Shown here one piece after another: positions 12,246-20,151 of a DNA stretch of 64,000 bases (positions are counted from its first letter, which is position 1; every line of letters starts with the position of its first letter). The notes below the pieces were generated by a model that was not told the origin of the DNA, searched no databases, and saw only the letters and a program-made list of their open reading frames with translations. Both the position numbers and the translations under genes were made by a program. This stretch comes from an uncultured Arthrobacter sp. (lineage in GTDB: Bacteria; Actinomycetota; Actinomycetes; Actinomycetales; Micrococcaceae), in assembly GCF_947493765.1 (NCBI RefSeq), contig NZ_CANLSZ010000004.1, positions 337,853 to 401,852 of the forward strand, given 5' to 3'.

Positions 12246-12767
12246 CTACGTCGCCAGGTCAGGCTCCAGGTGGAGGTACCGGCCTCGGTAGAACAGCAGC
12301 GGATCACCGGAACGGTGGATCCCCAGTCCCTGCACCGACGCCACCACGATGGTGTGGTCGCCGCCGTCGTGCTCCGCCTGCAGGTCGCAGTCCAGCGAAG
12401 CGAGGATTCCCGGCAGGCGGGGGGACCCGTTCGGTGACACCGTCCACTCCACACCGGCGAACCGGTCCACACCGGACCGGGCGAAGGTCGTGGACAGCAC
12501 CTCGTTGCCCGCGGACAGGATGTTGATGGTGAATCTGCCCACGCGCCTGATGCGCGGCCAGGAGGACGACGTCCGCGCCGGCGAGAACGTGACCAGCGGC
12601 GGATCCAGCGACAGCGAACTGAAGGACTGGCAGGTGAATCCGAGCGGCCCCTCCGCGCCCAGCGCGGTGATCACCGTAACACCGGTCCCGAAATGTCCCA
12701 CCACGTCGCGGAACGTGCGCTGGTCGACGACGCCGGGACGGGCCTGTGGAACGGCTGATGTGGTCAT
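12246..12767 (-). CDS. Flavin reductase (DIM6/NtaB type)
   Basis: A 173-residue FMN-binding split-barrel reductase that supplies reduced FMN to a two-component monooxygenase. The N-terminus FRDVVGHFGTGVTVITAL, then GFTCQSFSSLSLDPPLVTFSPA and FTINILSAGNEVLS, are hallmark segments of the flavin_reduct family. It follows the LLM monooxygenase gene by 40 bp on the same strand, so both should be on one transcript and form one enzyme system. The ATG at 12767 has an AAGGACGAG site just upstream. Likely controlled with its partner by the SAM-I riboswitch. Confidence 0.9.
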   Translation of the reverse strand: MTTSAVPQARPGVVDQRTFRDVVGHFGTGVTVITALGAEGPLGFTCQSFSSLSLDPPLVTFSPARTSSSWPRIRRVGRFTINILSAGNEVLSTTFARSGVDRFAGVEWTVSPNGSPRLPGILASLDCDLQAEHDGGDHTIVVASVQGLGIHRSGDPLLFYRGRYLHLEPDLAT

Positions 12768-12807
12768 GACTCGTCCTTGCCCGACGTGCCGGGCGTCCCG
12801 GGTGCCA

Positions 12808-14223
12808 TCAGGACGCAACGGCATGGTCGCCGACCCGGAACCGGCTGCCCCTGTGGTCCGGGGGAAGCCTGTCCCCGGCCCCGAAGAGCTTGTTCCGCAG
12901 CGTCCCGGGCTGATACTCCTCCGGATAGGCGCCACGGCTGCGCAGCTCGGGCACCACGTACTCCACGATGTCCTCGAAGGTACCGGGCGTGATGGCGTAC
13001 GCCAGATTGAAGCCGTCCACGTCCGTCTCCTCGACCCAGGAGATCAGTTCCTCCGCCACCTCGGCACCCGAGCCGACCAGCCGCGGACCGAGCCCGCCGA
13101 TCCCCGCCCGCTCGACGATGTCGCGCAGCGTCCAGACATGGCCGTCGTCGTTGCTCTGCTGCAGGTTCGCGACGGCCGACTGGATGGCATTCGACTTCAC
13201 GTCGCCGATGGGCGCATCGAGGTCGTACTGCGAGAGGTCGATCCCCATCCACCCGGAGAGCAGCACCAGGGCACCCTCGTGGCTGGCGTACTCCTTGTAG
13301 TCCTCGTGCTTGGCCTCGGCCGCCTCGGGTGTGGCACCCGTGATCACCGTGAGCAGCGTGTAGATGCGGACCGAGTACCGGTCCCGGCCCTCGGCCTCGA
13401 CGGCGTCGCGGATCCTCGCCACGGTGTCCCGCAGGATCGCCGTGGTGGGCGAGGCGACGAAGACGGCCTCGGCGTTCCCCGCGGCGAACTCGATTCCCCG
13501 GGACGAGGCACCCGCCTGGAAGATCACCGGCGTCCGCTGCGGCGACGGCTCGCTGAGGTGGATGCCGGGGACCTGGAAGAACCTGCCGTCGTGGGCGATG
13601 CCGTGGACCTTCGAGGGATCCGTGAACACACCCGTCGACCGGTCGCGGACGACGGCGTCGTCCTCCCAGGACCCCTCCAGCAGCTTGTAGACCACCTCGA
13701 GGTACTCGTCCGCGTGGTCGTAGCGCTCGTCATGCTCGAGCTGGTCCTCGTTACCCATGTTCCGTGCTGCCGACGGCAGGTAGCCGGTCACCACGTTCCA
13801 GCCCACGCGACCATTGGTCAGGTGGTCGAGCGTGGAGAGCCGCCGCGCGAACGGATACGGATGCTCGTAGGCAGTGCCTGCGGTCACACCGAACCCGAGG
13901 TGCTCGGTCACCAGCGCCATGGCGGAGACGAGGAGGAACGGGTCGTTCACGGGCACCTGCGTACCCTGCCGCAGCGCCGCGTCGCTGGATCCGCCGTAGG
14001 TGTCGTAGGTGCCCAGCACGTCGGCGATGAAGAGGCCGTCGAAGAGGCCCTTCTCCAGGGTCCTGGCCAGGTCGGCCCAGTAGCGCAGGTCCTTGTACCG
14101 CCACGACTGGTCGTCGGGATGGCGCCAGAGTCCGGGCGACTGGTGGCCCACGCAGTTCATGTCGAAGGCGTTGAACCGGATGTGCCGACGCTGCTGTGGG
14201 CTGTCGGTGGACGCATGAGTCAT
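12808..14223 (-). CDS. FMN-dependent monooxygenase, NtaA/SnaA/DszA family
   Basis: A 471-residue bacterial-luciferase-like (LLM) oxygenase with the TIM-barrel NtaA/DszA signature blocks HQSPGLWRHPDDQSWRYKDLRYW, AYEHPYPFARRLSTLDHLTNGRVGWNVVTGY and PVIFQAGASSRGIEFAA. These enzymes use FMNH2 from a partner reductase (the next gene) to oxygenate an organic sulfur or nitrogen compound. The riboswitch immediately upstream points to sulfur scavenging, for example cleavage of thioethers, sulfones or S-alkyl cysteines; the exact substrate is inference. The ATG at 14223 is chosen because an upstream ATG lies inside the riboswitch and because AGAGGA sits 8 bases before it. Confidence 0.9.
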   Translation of the reverse strand: MTHASTDSPQQRRHIRFNAFDMNCVGHQSPGLWRHPDDQSWRYKDLRYWADLARTLEKGLFDGLFIADVLGTYDTYGGSSDAALRQGTQVPVNDPFLLVSAMALVTEHLGFGVTAGTAYEHPYPFARRLSTLDHLTNGRVGWNVVTGYLPSAARNMGNEDQLEHDERYDHADEYLEVVYKLLEGSWEDDAVVRDRSTGVFTDPSKVHGIAHDGRFFQVPGIHLSEPSPQRTPVIFQAGASSRGIEFAAGNAEAVFVASPTTAILRDTVARIRDAVEAEGRDRYSVRIYTLLTVITGATPEAAEAKHEDYKEYASHEGALVLLSGWMGIDLSQYDLDAPIGDVKSNAIQSAVANLQQSNDDGHVWTLRDIVERAGIGGLGPRLVGSGAEVAEELISWVEETDVDGFNLAYAITPGTFEDIVEYVVPELRSRGAYPEEYQPGTLRNKLFGAGDRLPPDHRGSRFRVGDHAVAS

Positions 14224-14237
14224 CAGGAAGATCCTCT

Positions 14238-14330
14238 CCATCGGTCCTGGCAGTAGCACCCTGAGCAGGATTTCTCCTGTCATGGTTGCTGCGGCGTCAC
14301 AGAGCCAGATCTCTCGGCCGCTCGGGATGG
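14238..14330 (-). ncRNA. SAM-I (S-box) riboswitch
   Basis: On the minus strand the conserved S-box core is readable: GAG-GG-GAGAGA-CTGGCTC-TGTGACGCCGCAGCAACC, then an apical P3 hairpin CAGGA-GAAA-TCCTG (14266-14279), then GGGTGCTACTGCCAG. P1 pairs CCATC (14326-14330) with GATGG (14238-14242). The invariant GCAACC and GGTGC segments and the TGA-CC junction are all present. The Shine-Dalgarno sequence of the monooxygenase gene overlaps the 3' strand of P1, so SAM binding would hide it and block translation. No terminator hairpin is seen between aptamer and ATG, which supports translational control. Confidence 0.9.
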
Positions 14331-14509
14331 TTACGGACACAGTCCACACCACAGTGGGCCGCGCGTAAACAGGTGTCCGTCACATGTCGTAACGCGCCCA
14401 TCCGGACAACGTCGCTCCCCGGCGTCCTTCACGGTCCCTGCGGAAGGACGAAGGTGCAGCCGCGCAGCGGTACAGTTCTCGCAGGAACCCGCCCCTTCAC
14501 GAAGGCATC

Positions 14510-15862
14510 ATGAGCATCAATACTCAGCTACCCACAGGCGACCAGGTGGTCCAGGAGCTCCCCTGGCGCTGGAGGGTCCAGGGCAAGATCTTCCTCATCG
14601 GTGGTCTCGGCTTCATGTTCGACGCCTGGGACGTGACCCTCAACGCCTATCTGATCCCCCTGCTGATCGGGGACTGGGGCATCTCCCCCGGCCAGGCTGC
14701 CTGGATCGCGACGTCGAACCTGATCGGCATGGCCGTCGGCGCCTTCGTGTGGGGTTCCGTGGCGGATCTGATCGGGCGGAAGAAGGCGTTCACGCTCACG
14801 CTCCTCGTGTTCTCCGTCTTCACGGTCCTCGGCGCGTTCTCCCCGGACATCCTCTGGTTCTGCGCCTTCCGGTTCCTCGCCGGCTTCGGCCTCGGCGGCT
14901 GCATCCCGGTGGACTACGCGCTCGTGGGCGAGTTCACCCCCCGGCGCCAGCGCGGCCGCGTCCTCACCGCCATGGACGCGTGGTGGCCCATCGGCGCCTT
15001 CCTCTGCGGTGTGGTGACGACGGCGGTGGTCGGCACCACCGGCGACTGGCGGTACGCGATGCTCGTGATGGTCCTCCCCGCGCTGCTGGTGTTCTGGGTC
15101 CGCCGCGGCGTCCCGGAGTCCCCCCTCTTCCTCGTGCAGCGCGGCCGCCCGGAGGAGGCCCGCGCCGTCATCGACGAGCTCGTGGAGCGCACCGGCGGCG
15201 AGCAGCGGTCGTGGCGCCTGCCCGATCCGGAGCAGACACCCAAGCTCTCCCTCGGGAACGTCTCGAACCAGCTCACGGGACTGTGGCGCTACAACTGGCG
15301 CATCACCCTGACGGCCTGGAGCCTGTTCCTGACCATCCTCCTCGTGTACTACGGGGCGCTGACCTGGATGCCGCGGATCCTCATCAGTTCCGGGTACGCG
15401 CAGTCGGTCGCCTTCATCACCACCACCTTCATGACGGGCGTGGGTTTCCTCGGCGTCGTCGCGGCGGCCCTCCTCGTGGAACGCGTGGGGCGCAAGTGGC
15501 TCCTGGCCATCACCGGGCCGGGCTCGGCCCTCCTCCTGGTCGCCTTCGCCCTGACCCTGGACCTGCCGATGGTCGCGACGGCGTGGCTGCTGGCCTTCGG
15601 CCTCGTGGTCCAGGTGGCCATCCCCGTGCTCTACACCTACGTCTCGGAGCTGTATCCCACCGAACTGCGGGCGAGCGGTTTCGGCTGGGCCTCGACCATC
15701 TCCCGCATCGGGGCGGGTCTGGTCCCGCTGATCTTCGGCACCCTGCTCTGGCCCTACCTGGGTCTGCCGCTCACGTTCGCGATCATCGGCGGCCTGGTGC
15801 TCCTCGCCGTGCTCTTCATGGCCTTCAACGCCCCCGAGACGCGGCGCGCCAGACTGGACTGA
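14510..15862 (+). CDS. MFS transporter, 12 membrane spans
   Basis: A 450-residue major-facilitator importer of the sugar/aromatic-acid:H+ symporter group. Twelve hydrophobic segments are visible, with the MFS loop motif GSVADLIGRKKAF after span 2, the matching LLVERVGRKW after span 8, the FMFDAWDVTLNAYLIP first span, and PESPLFLVQRGRPEEA in the central loop. It diverges from the riboswitch-controlled monooxygenase operon across 286 bp, so it may import that enzyme's substrate, but the aptamer does not read into this gene. GAAGG lies before the ATG at 14510. Substrate unknown; NiaP-like niacin or aromatic acid transport are alternatives. Confidence 0.85.
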   Translation: MSINTQLPTGDQVVQELPWRWRVQGKIFLIGGLGFMFDAWDVTLNAYLIPLLIGDWGISPGQAAWIATSNLIGMAVGAFVWGSVADLIGRKKAFTLTLLVFSVFTVLGAFSPDILWFCAFRFLAGFGLGGCIPVDYALVGEFTPRRQRGRVLTAMDAWWPIGAFLCGVVTTAVVGTTGDWRYAMLVMVLPALLVFWVRRGVPESPLFLVQRGRPEEARAVIDELVERTGGEQRSWRLPDPEQTPKLSLGNVSNQLTGLWRYNWRITLTAWSLFLTILLVYYGALTWMPRILISSGYAQSVAFITTTFMTGVGFLGVVAAALLVERVGRKWLLAITGPGSALLLVAFALTLDLPMVATAWLLAFGLVVQVAIPVLYTYVSELYPTELRASGFGWASTISRIGAGLVPLIFGTLLWPYLGLPLTFAIIGGLVLLAVLFMAFNAPETRRARLD

Positions 15863-15881
15863 TCCCCGGGGGAACGGGTCC

Positions 15882-16898
15882 CTAGAGCCAGCGGTTGCGC
15901 CGGAACGCCCAGTACAGGCCGGCACCGAGCGCGATCATGAGGACGATCGCGAACGGGTATCCGAGCCGCCAGTGCAGCTCGGGCATCAGGTCGAAGTTCA
16001 TGCCGTAGATCGAGGCGATCAGGGTCGGCGCGAAGAGGATGGCGGCCCAGGAGGAGATGCGCTTGACCTGCTCGCCCTGCGTCAGCGACGTCTCGGTCAG
16101 GCGCGTCATCTCCTCGTTCTGCCGCTGGGCCACGAGCGTGGAGTGCACGGTCAGGGCGTTCTGCAGCAGCGTGCGGAAGGTGTTGATGCGCTCGACCACG
16201 CGGATCACGTGGTCCTGGACGTCGCGCAGATTCCGCGCGAGCTCGTCGTCCATCCGGTACTTCGAGGCGCCGCCGAGCAGCCCGTCCAGCATGTCCTGCA
16301 GCGGCTGGGTGGCCCGCTGGAACTCGATGACCTCACGGTGGAGCTGGTAGATCCGCCGTGAGACGTCCGGCGCTCCCCCGAACAGGTCGTTCTCGATCTC
16401 GTCGACGTCGTTCTCGAGCCCCTGGACCACGGGCCGGTACTCGTCCACCACCTGGTCGAGCAGCGCGTACAGGACGGCCTGCGGGCCGGCGGCGAGCAGT
16501 TCGGGATCGGCCTCGAGCCTGCGCCGCACCACACCGAGATCGGGTGATTCGGCGTGGCGGATGGTGACGACGAAGTCCTGCCCGATGAACAGGTGCAGCT
16601 CACCGAACTCCACCTTCTCCTCGGCGTCGAGATAGCGTGCCGGCCGCAGGACCACGAACAGCGTGTCGCCGTAGCGCTCCAGCTTGGCCCGCTGGTGGCC
16701 CTTGGTGGCGTCCTCGACGGCGAGGGGATGCAGACCGAACTCGGCCTCGACGGCAGCGATCTCCCCGGCATCGGGCCGGTAGAGGCCGATCCACGCCATC
16801 CCGCCGCTCTCACGCATGAGCTCGAAGGTCCGGTCGAGGTCCTCGGGCGCGATCCGCTTCTTCCCGTCCACGTAGACGGCGTTGGTGATCAGTGGCAT
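15882..16898 (-). CDS. corA: CorA-type magnesium/cobalt channel
   Basis: A 338-residue CorA family protein: a long acidic, helical cytoplasmic domain (residues 1-270) and two C-terminal membrane spans. The diagnostic YGMNF motif follows span 1, with a MPEL-type loop (FDLMPELHW) before span 2. It conducts divalent cations, chiefly Mg2+, down the membrane potential. Its ATG lies one base after the purN stop (TGA-G-ATG), so it is translationally coupled to purN. It converges on the MFS gene with only 19 bp between them. Confidence 0.92.
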   Translation of the reverse strand: MPLITNAVYVDGKKRIAPEDLDRTFELMRESGGMAWIGLYRPDAGEIAAVEAEFGLHPLAVEDATKGHQRAKLERYGDTLFVVLRPARYLDAEEKVEFGELHLFIGQDFVVTIRHAESPDLGVVRRRLEADPELLAAGPQAVLYALLDQVVDEYRPVVQGLENDVDEIENDLFGGAPDVSRRIYQLHREVIEFQRATQPLQDMLDGLLGGASKYRMDDELARNLRDVQDHVIRVVERINTFRTLLQNALTVHSTLVAQRQNEEMTRLTETSLTQGEQVKRISSWAAILFAPTLIASIYGMNFDLMPELHWRLGYPFAIVLMIALGAGLYWAFRRNRWL

Positions 16899-16899
16899 C

Positions 16900-17481
16900 T
16901 CAGGCTCCCGTACCCGTGGTGCGTGCGGCGAGGTCGGCGAGCGTCGCGAGGAGCAGCCGGCGCTCCTCGACCTTGATGCGCTCGTGCAGCGTCTGCTCGG
17001 TGTCGTCGGGCAGGACGGCGACGGCGGCCTGGGCGAGGATGGGGCCGGTGTCCACGCCGGCGTCGGCGATCATGACCGTGCATCCCGTGACCCTGACGCC
17101 GTGCGCCAGGGCGTCACGCACCGCGTGGGCGCCGGGGAAGTTCGGCAGGAGGGCGGGGTGGGTGTTGAGGTAGCGGTCCGGGAAGCGGTCCAGGAACTGC
17201 TGGTCCACGATCCGCATGAAGCCCGAGGACACCACGTAGTCCGGTGCGTACCCGGCGACGGCGTCGGCGAGCGCCCGGTTCCACTCCGGGCGCTGCGGGT
17301 ACTCCCGGAAGTCGACCTCGAAGGTGGGGATCCCGGCGTCGGCCGCCCGCCGCACGCCCCCGGTCCCGGTCCGGTCCGCACCGACGGCGGCGACGGTGAC
17401 GGGCAGGGAGCCGTCGGCGACCGCGTCGATCACGGCCTGGAGGTTCGACCCGCTGCCGGAGACGAGGACTACGATGCGCAT
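16900..17481 (-). CDS. purN: Phosphoribosylglycinamide formyltransferase
   Basis: Transfers a formyl group from 10-formyl-THF to GAR in purine synthesis. The 193 residues show the N-terminal VLVSGSGSNLQAVIDA phosphate loop, SSGFMRIV, the NTHPALLPNFPGAHAVRDAL block with the catalytic Asn-His, and GVDTGPILAQ with the catalytic Asp. Length is standard. It begins six bases after a TAAGGT, so it is probably leaderless. corA follows one base after its stop. Its usual partner purH is separated from it in this genome. Confidence 0.95.
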   Translation of the reverse strand: MRIVVLVSGSGSNLQAVIDAVADGSLPVTVAAVGADRTGTGGVRRAADAGIPTFEVDFREYPQRPEWNRALADAVAGYAPDYVVSSGFMRIVDQQFLDRFPDRYLNTHPALLPNFPGAHAVRDALAHGVRVTGCTVMIADAGVDTGPILAQAAVAVLPDDTEQTLHERIKVEERRLLLATLADLAARTTGTGA

Positions 17482-17487
17482 GGATCA

Positions 17488-17493
17488 ACCTTA
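17488..17493 (-). promoter_or_regulatory. -10 element TAAGGT of purN, leaderless arrangement
   Basis: TAAGGT on the minus strand is six bases from the purN ATG, with no Shine-Dalgarno sequence between. It lies in the 56-bp divergent gap with the small membrane protein gene. Confidence 0.5.
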
Positions 17494-17537
17494 GGGTCTG
17501 CCCTCGCCTAGGGTTGAACCATGCCGACGGAGACCAG

Positions 17538-17975
17538 ATGACGCAGCAGGACACGGGACGGGGCGGGCCGGACCGCTCCGGGAACGGGCGGCAGGAGCCC
17601 GACGACGTCGTCGCCTCGCGCCGCACGTCCGCCCGGCTGTGGCTGCGCCTGTTCGGACTGGCGCTCCTCGGGGCCGTGCTGCTGGGATCCCTGGCGCTGC
17701 CGTGGAAGGTGCTCACGCTCGTGCTCTCGGTGTTCGCCGTGGCCGCCGGCGTGGTCGCCCTGATCAAGGTGATCGGTGCGAAGCTGCCCCGCCTCGTGCT
17801 GCTGGCCACCTCGATCGGCCTCGTGTCGGCCGTCTTCCTGACGGTGGGGACGGCCGTGTCGGTGCTGCTCTGGCCCGTCACGCAGCACTATGAGGAGTGC
17901 ATGTCGCGCGCGCTGACCTTGCAGGCCAGGAGTGACTGCGAGGACGCGCTGCGGAGGTTCGAGACCGCGGGCTGA
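17538..17975 (+). CDS. Small membrane protein, unknown function
   Basis: A 145-residue protein that I do not recognise. A hydrophilic N-terminal 30 residues precede three hydrophobic stretches (about residues 38-55, 57-78 and 83-110), ending in a short soluble tail with two cysteines, E-E-C-M and R-S-D-C-E, that could form a disulfide or metal pair. The ATG at 17538 follows GGAGA. It diverges from purN and converges with the DUF6350 gene 10 bp away. Codon use is like its neighbours, so it is probably a real gene. Confidence 0.7.
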   Translation: MTQQDTGRGGPDRSGNGRQEPDDVVASRRTSARLWLRLFGLALLGAVLLGSLALPWKVLTLVLSVFAVAAGVVALIKVIGAKLPRLVLLATSIGLVSAVFLTVGTAVSVLLWPVTQHYEECMSRALTLQARSDCEDALRRFETAG

Positions 17976-17985
17976 CGCCTCGGCG

Positions 17986-19272
17986 TCAGCGACGCCGGGG
18001 CTGCCGCTCCAGCAGCGGCCCGGCGGCGTGACCGAGGACGGCGCCCACCGCGACCTCGAGCGCGAGCCATGCTCCGAGCAGGAGCGGGTCGGGGCCGAGC
18101 TCCGTGAACCGTCCGAGTCCCAGCGAGGCACGCGAGACGAGTGCCACGAGGACGCCGCCGAGCCCTGCCGTGAGCCCGATGAGCACGGCGAGCGCCAGGG
18201 TGGACGCCGTCGCCGTCAGCCACCGCAGCCGGCTCCTGAGGACGAGCCACTCGTCGAGGTGATTCTCCCCCTCCCGGAAGAACCACCACCCGGCGAGGGC
18301 CCCGGCGAGGACGGGGACGGCCAGGGCGGCGTACCCGTAGTCGAGCGTGCCCGCGGGCAGCGCCCCGAGGACGGGGATGGCCGGCAGGGGTCCCACGGTG
18401 CTCGCCAGCGGCGTGAGGGAGCTGCCGGTCCCCAGGGCGAACCCGGCGCCGGTGGTCCAGGACATGGTCCAGAGCACCAGATTGGGCAGGAAGCCCAGCT
18501 GGAGCAGGGTCAGGACGGAGGCCCCAACGACCCCGCCGTCGAGCCGCTCGTAGATGGCGGCGATCCCCGCCCAGTTCAGCCCGATCGTCACCGCCAGCAG
18601 GGCGGCCGAGAGGCCCGCCGCCACGAGCACGGCGAGGGCGCCCGAGCGCAGGACGGACCAGGCGTAGGACCCCGCCCAGCGGGAGGGCTGGCTCGCGCGG
18701 TCCACGGCTGCCGCGAGGTCCACCCCGACCACCCGGCTCCAGGTGCCGGCACCGCGGTGTGCTCCCGCGATCAGCCCCACACCCGCGGACACCGGCGGGA
18801 CGAGCGCTCCAGTCACCAGCGAGGCGCCGGCGTCGGGCGTGCTCGACAGGTGGGCCACCCCCATGCCGGCCGCGGCGTAGGTCAGGAGGGCACCGAGCAG
18901 GCCCTGCCAGAGCTGGTCCGAGGAAGCCCGCGCCAACCGGCGTCCGGCACGCCGGGCCAGCAGCAGCGGTACGAGGACCAGGCCGAGGGGGATCACGTGC
19001 AGCAGACCCGCCACCGCGTCGTCCCCCGCGACGGCCGGGGGGAAGCGGAGGACCAGGGGCACCCCGTGCATCACGAGCCACCCCTGGCCGGCCAGCCGGG
19101 CGACGGAGTCGACGGAGCGGTCGGCAAGACCTCCGGAGAGCCAGACGGCGGCGACCGGGACGATCACGACCAGCGCCGAGATCAGGGCGGCCTGCCCGAG
19201 CTCCAGCGCGCCCTGCAGCCACAGGGGCATCGGGAGGGTACGGGGTTTGGTGGGGAGTTTCATCCCCTCCAT
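17986..19272 (-). CDS. DUF6350 family membrane protein (PerM-like)
   Basis: A 428-residue polytopic membrane protein with about ten hydrophobic segments and few charged loops, matching the DUF6350 family that in actinobacteria is often found beside purN/purH; the mycobacterial relative PerM has been linked to cell division. The N-terminus LPMPLWLQGALELGQAALISAL and the ending GAVLGHAAGPLLERQPRR are typical. Two starts compete: ATG at 19272 and ATG at 19263; the second has GGAGGGG almost adjacent, so neither has ideal spacing. Same strand as the TauE gene 50 bp upstream. Function of this copy is inferred only from family. Confidence 0.75.
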   Translation of the reverse strand: MEGMKLPTKPRTLPMPLWLQGALELGQAALISALVVIVPVAAVWLSGGLADRSVDSVARLAGQGWLVMHGVPLVLRFPPAVAGDDAVAGLLHVIPLGLVLVPLLLARRAGRRLARASSDQLWQGLLGALLTYAAAGMGVAHLSSTPDAGASLVTGALVPPVSAGVGLIAGAHRGAGTWSRVVGVDLAAAVDRASQPSRWAGSYAWSVLRSGALAVLVAAGLSAALLAVTIGLNWAGIAAIYERLDGGVVGASVLTLLQLGFLPNLVLWTMSWTTGAGFALGTGSSLTPLASTVGPLPAIPVLGALPAGTLDYGYAALAVPVLAGALAGWWFFREGENHLDEWLVLRSRLRWLTATASTLALAVLIGLTAGLGGVLVALVSRASLGLGRFTELGPDPLLLGAWLALEVAVGAVLGHAAGPLLERQPRRR

Positions 19273-19322
19273 GGTGCCATCGGCGGGCCACCCGGCCCGC
19301 ACCTTCCCCGCGTGGGGCGTGC

Positions 19323-20075
19323 TCACGCCAGGATGTCGATGGTGCCCTTGACGACGGCGAGCCCGGCCCCCACGAAGGCGATCACGATCACGAACAGGCG
19401 CGCATGGTCGTCGCGGACGAATCGGCCCAGTTTCTCGCCCAGGACGATTCCAGCCACGATGACGAGGCCGATCGCCGCCCACATCCACGGAGCGAGGACG
19501 GGCGCCTGTGCGGGGTCGAGGAGGAACTTTGTGACGAGCGTGACCAGCCCGATGCAGACGAAGAACGGCTGCAGCGTCGCGGCGAAGGGGCGCTGGGGCC
19601 AGCGGGAGAGCACGGCGTAGGCGCTCACGGCGGGGCCGCCAACCCCGGCCATGGAGTTGGTGAGCCCGGCAGCGAACCCGGCGAACGCCTTCGGTGCGTT
19701 GCCCCGGACCACCACTTCGGTGCGCTGGAGCACGAGCGAGAGTGTCAGCGCCACCAGGACGATCACCCCGACCGTGACCGACAGGGGTGCGGCGGGGACG
19801 GCGACGGCGAGGAACGAGCCGGGGACGGAGCCGGCCAGGGACGGCACCACCAGCCAGCGGAACATGCTCCAGTCGATGTCCTTCCACACCCGGCCCACGA
19901 TGATGGACGAGGACACGACCGCGCAGGCGTTGACCAGGAGGATCCCCTCGTGCGGACCGAGGATGATGACGAGGAACGGTGAGATCAGCAGCGCGAAGCC
20001 CAGACCCGCGATGCGCTGTGCCACGGCCCCCACCAGGATGGAGGCGAGGACGATGAAGAAGATGCCGAGAGCCAC
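19323..20075 (-). CDS. TauE/SafE-type membrane protein (sulfite exporter family)
   Basis: A 250-residue integral membrane protein with about eight spans. The duplicated family motif is visible in the first half (GLGFALLISPFLVIILGPHEGILLVNACAV) and the second (FAGFAAGLTNSMAGVGGPAVSAYAVL). Members export sulfite, sulfoacetate or related anions, though most are uncharacterised. The GTG at 20075 is chosen because a TACTGT lies six bases upstream, a leaderless arrangement, and because residues before it are arginine-rich and not family-like. Diverges from the DUF1684 gene. A functional tie to the nearby sulfur-controlled operon is possible but not shown. Confidence 0.85.
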   Translation of the reverse strand: MALGIFFIVLASILVGAVAQRIAGLGFALLISPFLVIILGPHEGILLVNACAVVSSSIIVGRVWKDIDWSMFRWLVVPSLAGSVPGSFLAVAVPAAPLSVTVGVIVLVALTLSLVLQRTEVVVRGNAPKAFAGFAAGLTNSMAGVGGPAVSAYAVLSRWPQRPFAATLQPFFVCIGLVTLVTKFLLDPAQAPVLAPWMWAAIGLVIVAGIVLGEKLGRFVRDDHARLFVIVIAFVGAGLAVVKGTIDILA

Positions 20076-20081
20076 CCGCTC

Positions 20082-20087
20082 ACAGTA
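20082..20087 (-). promoter_or_regulatory. -10 element TACTGT of the TauE gene, leaderless
   Basis: TACTGT on the minus strand lies six bases before the GTG at 20075 with no ribosome-binding site, which decides the start choice. Confidence 0.45.
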
Positions 20088-20105
20088 CGCACCCACGCGC
20101 CGCCG

Positions 20106-20131
20106 CCACCGTCCACCGTCCACCGTCCACC
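20106..20131 (+). repeat. 7-bp tandem repeat in a divergent promoter region
   Basis: Three exact and one partial direct copies of CCACCGT lie between the TauE and DUF1684 genes, just upstream of the -10 elements of both. Confidence 0.75.
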
Positions 20132-20139
20132 ACCGGCGG

Positions 20140-20145
20140 TAGCCT
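20140..20145 (+). promoter_or_regulatory. -10 element TAGCCT of the DUF1684 gene, leaderless
   Basis: TAGCCT ends six bases before the ATG at 20152; no Shine-Dalgarno sequence is present. Confidence 0.45.
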
Positions 20146-20151
20146 GTCCTC

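Noticed and set aside
14241..14352. Earlier starts for the FMN monooxygenase (MERIFL or further upstream)
   Set aside because: These codons fall inside the SAM-I aptamer, which must stay untranslated; the ATG at 14223 has AGAGGA at a good distance.
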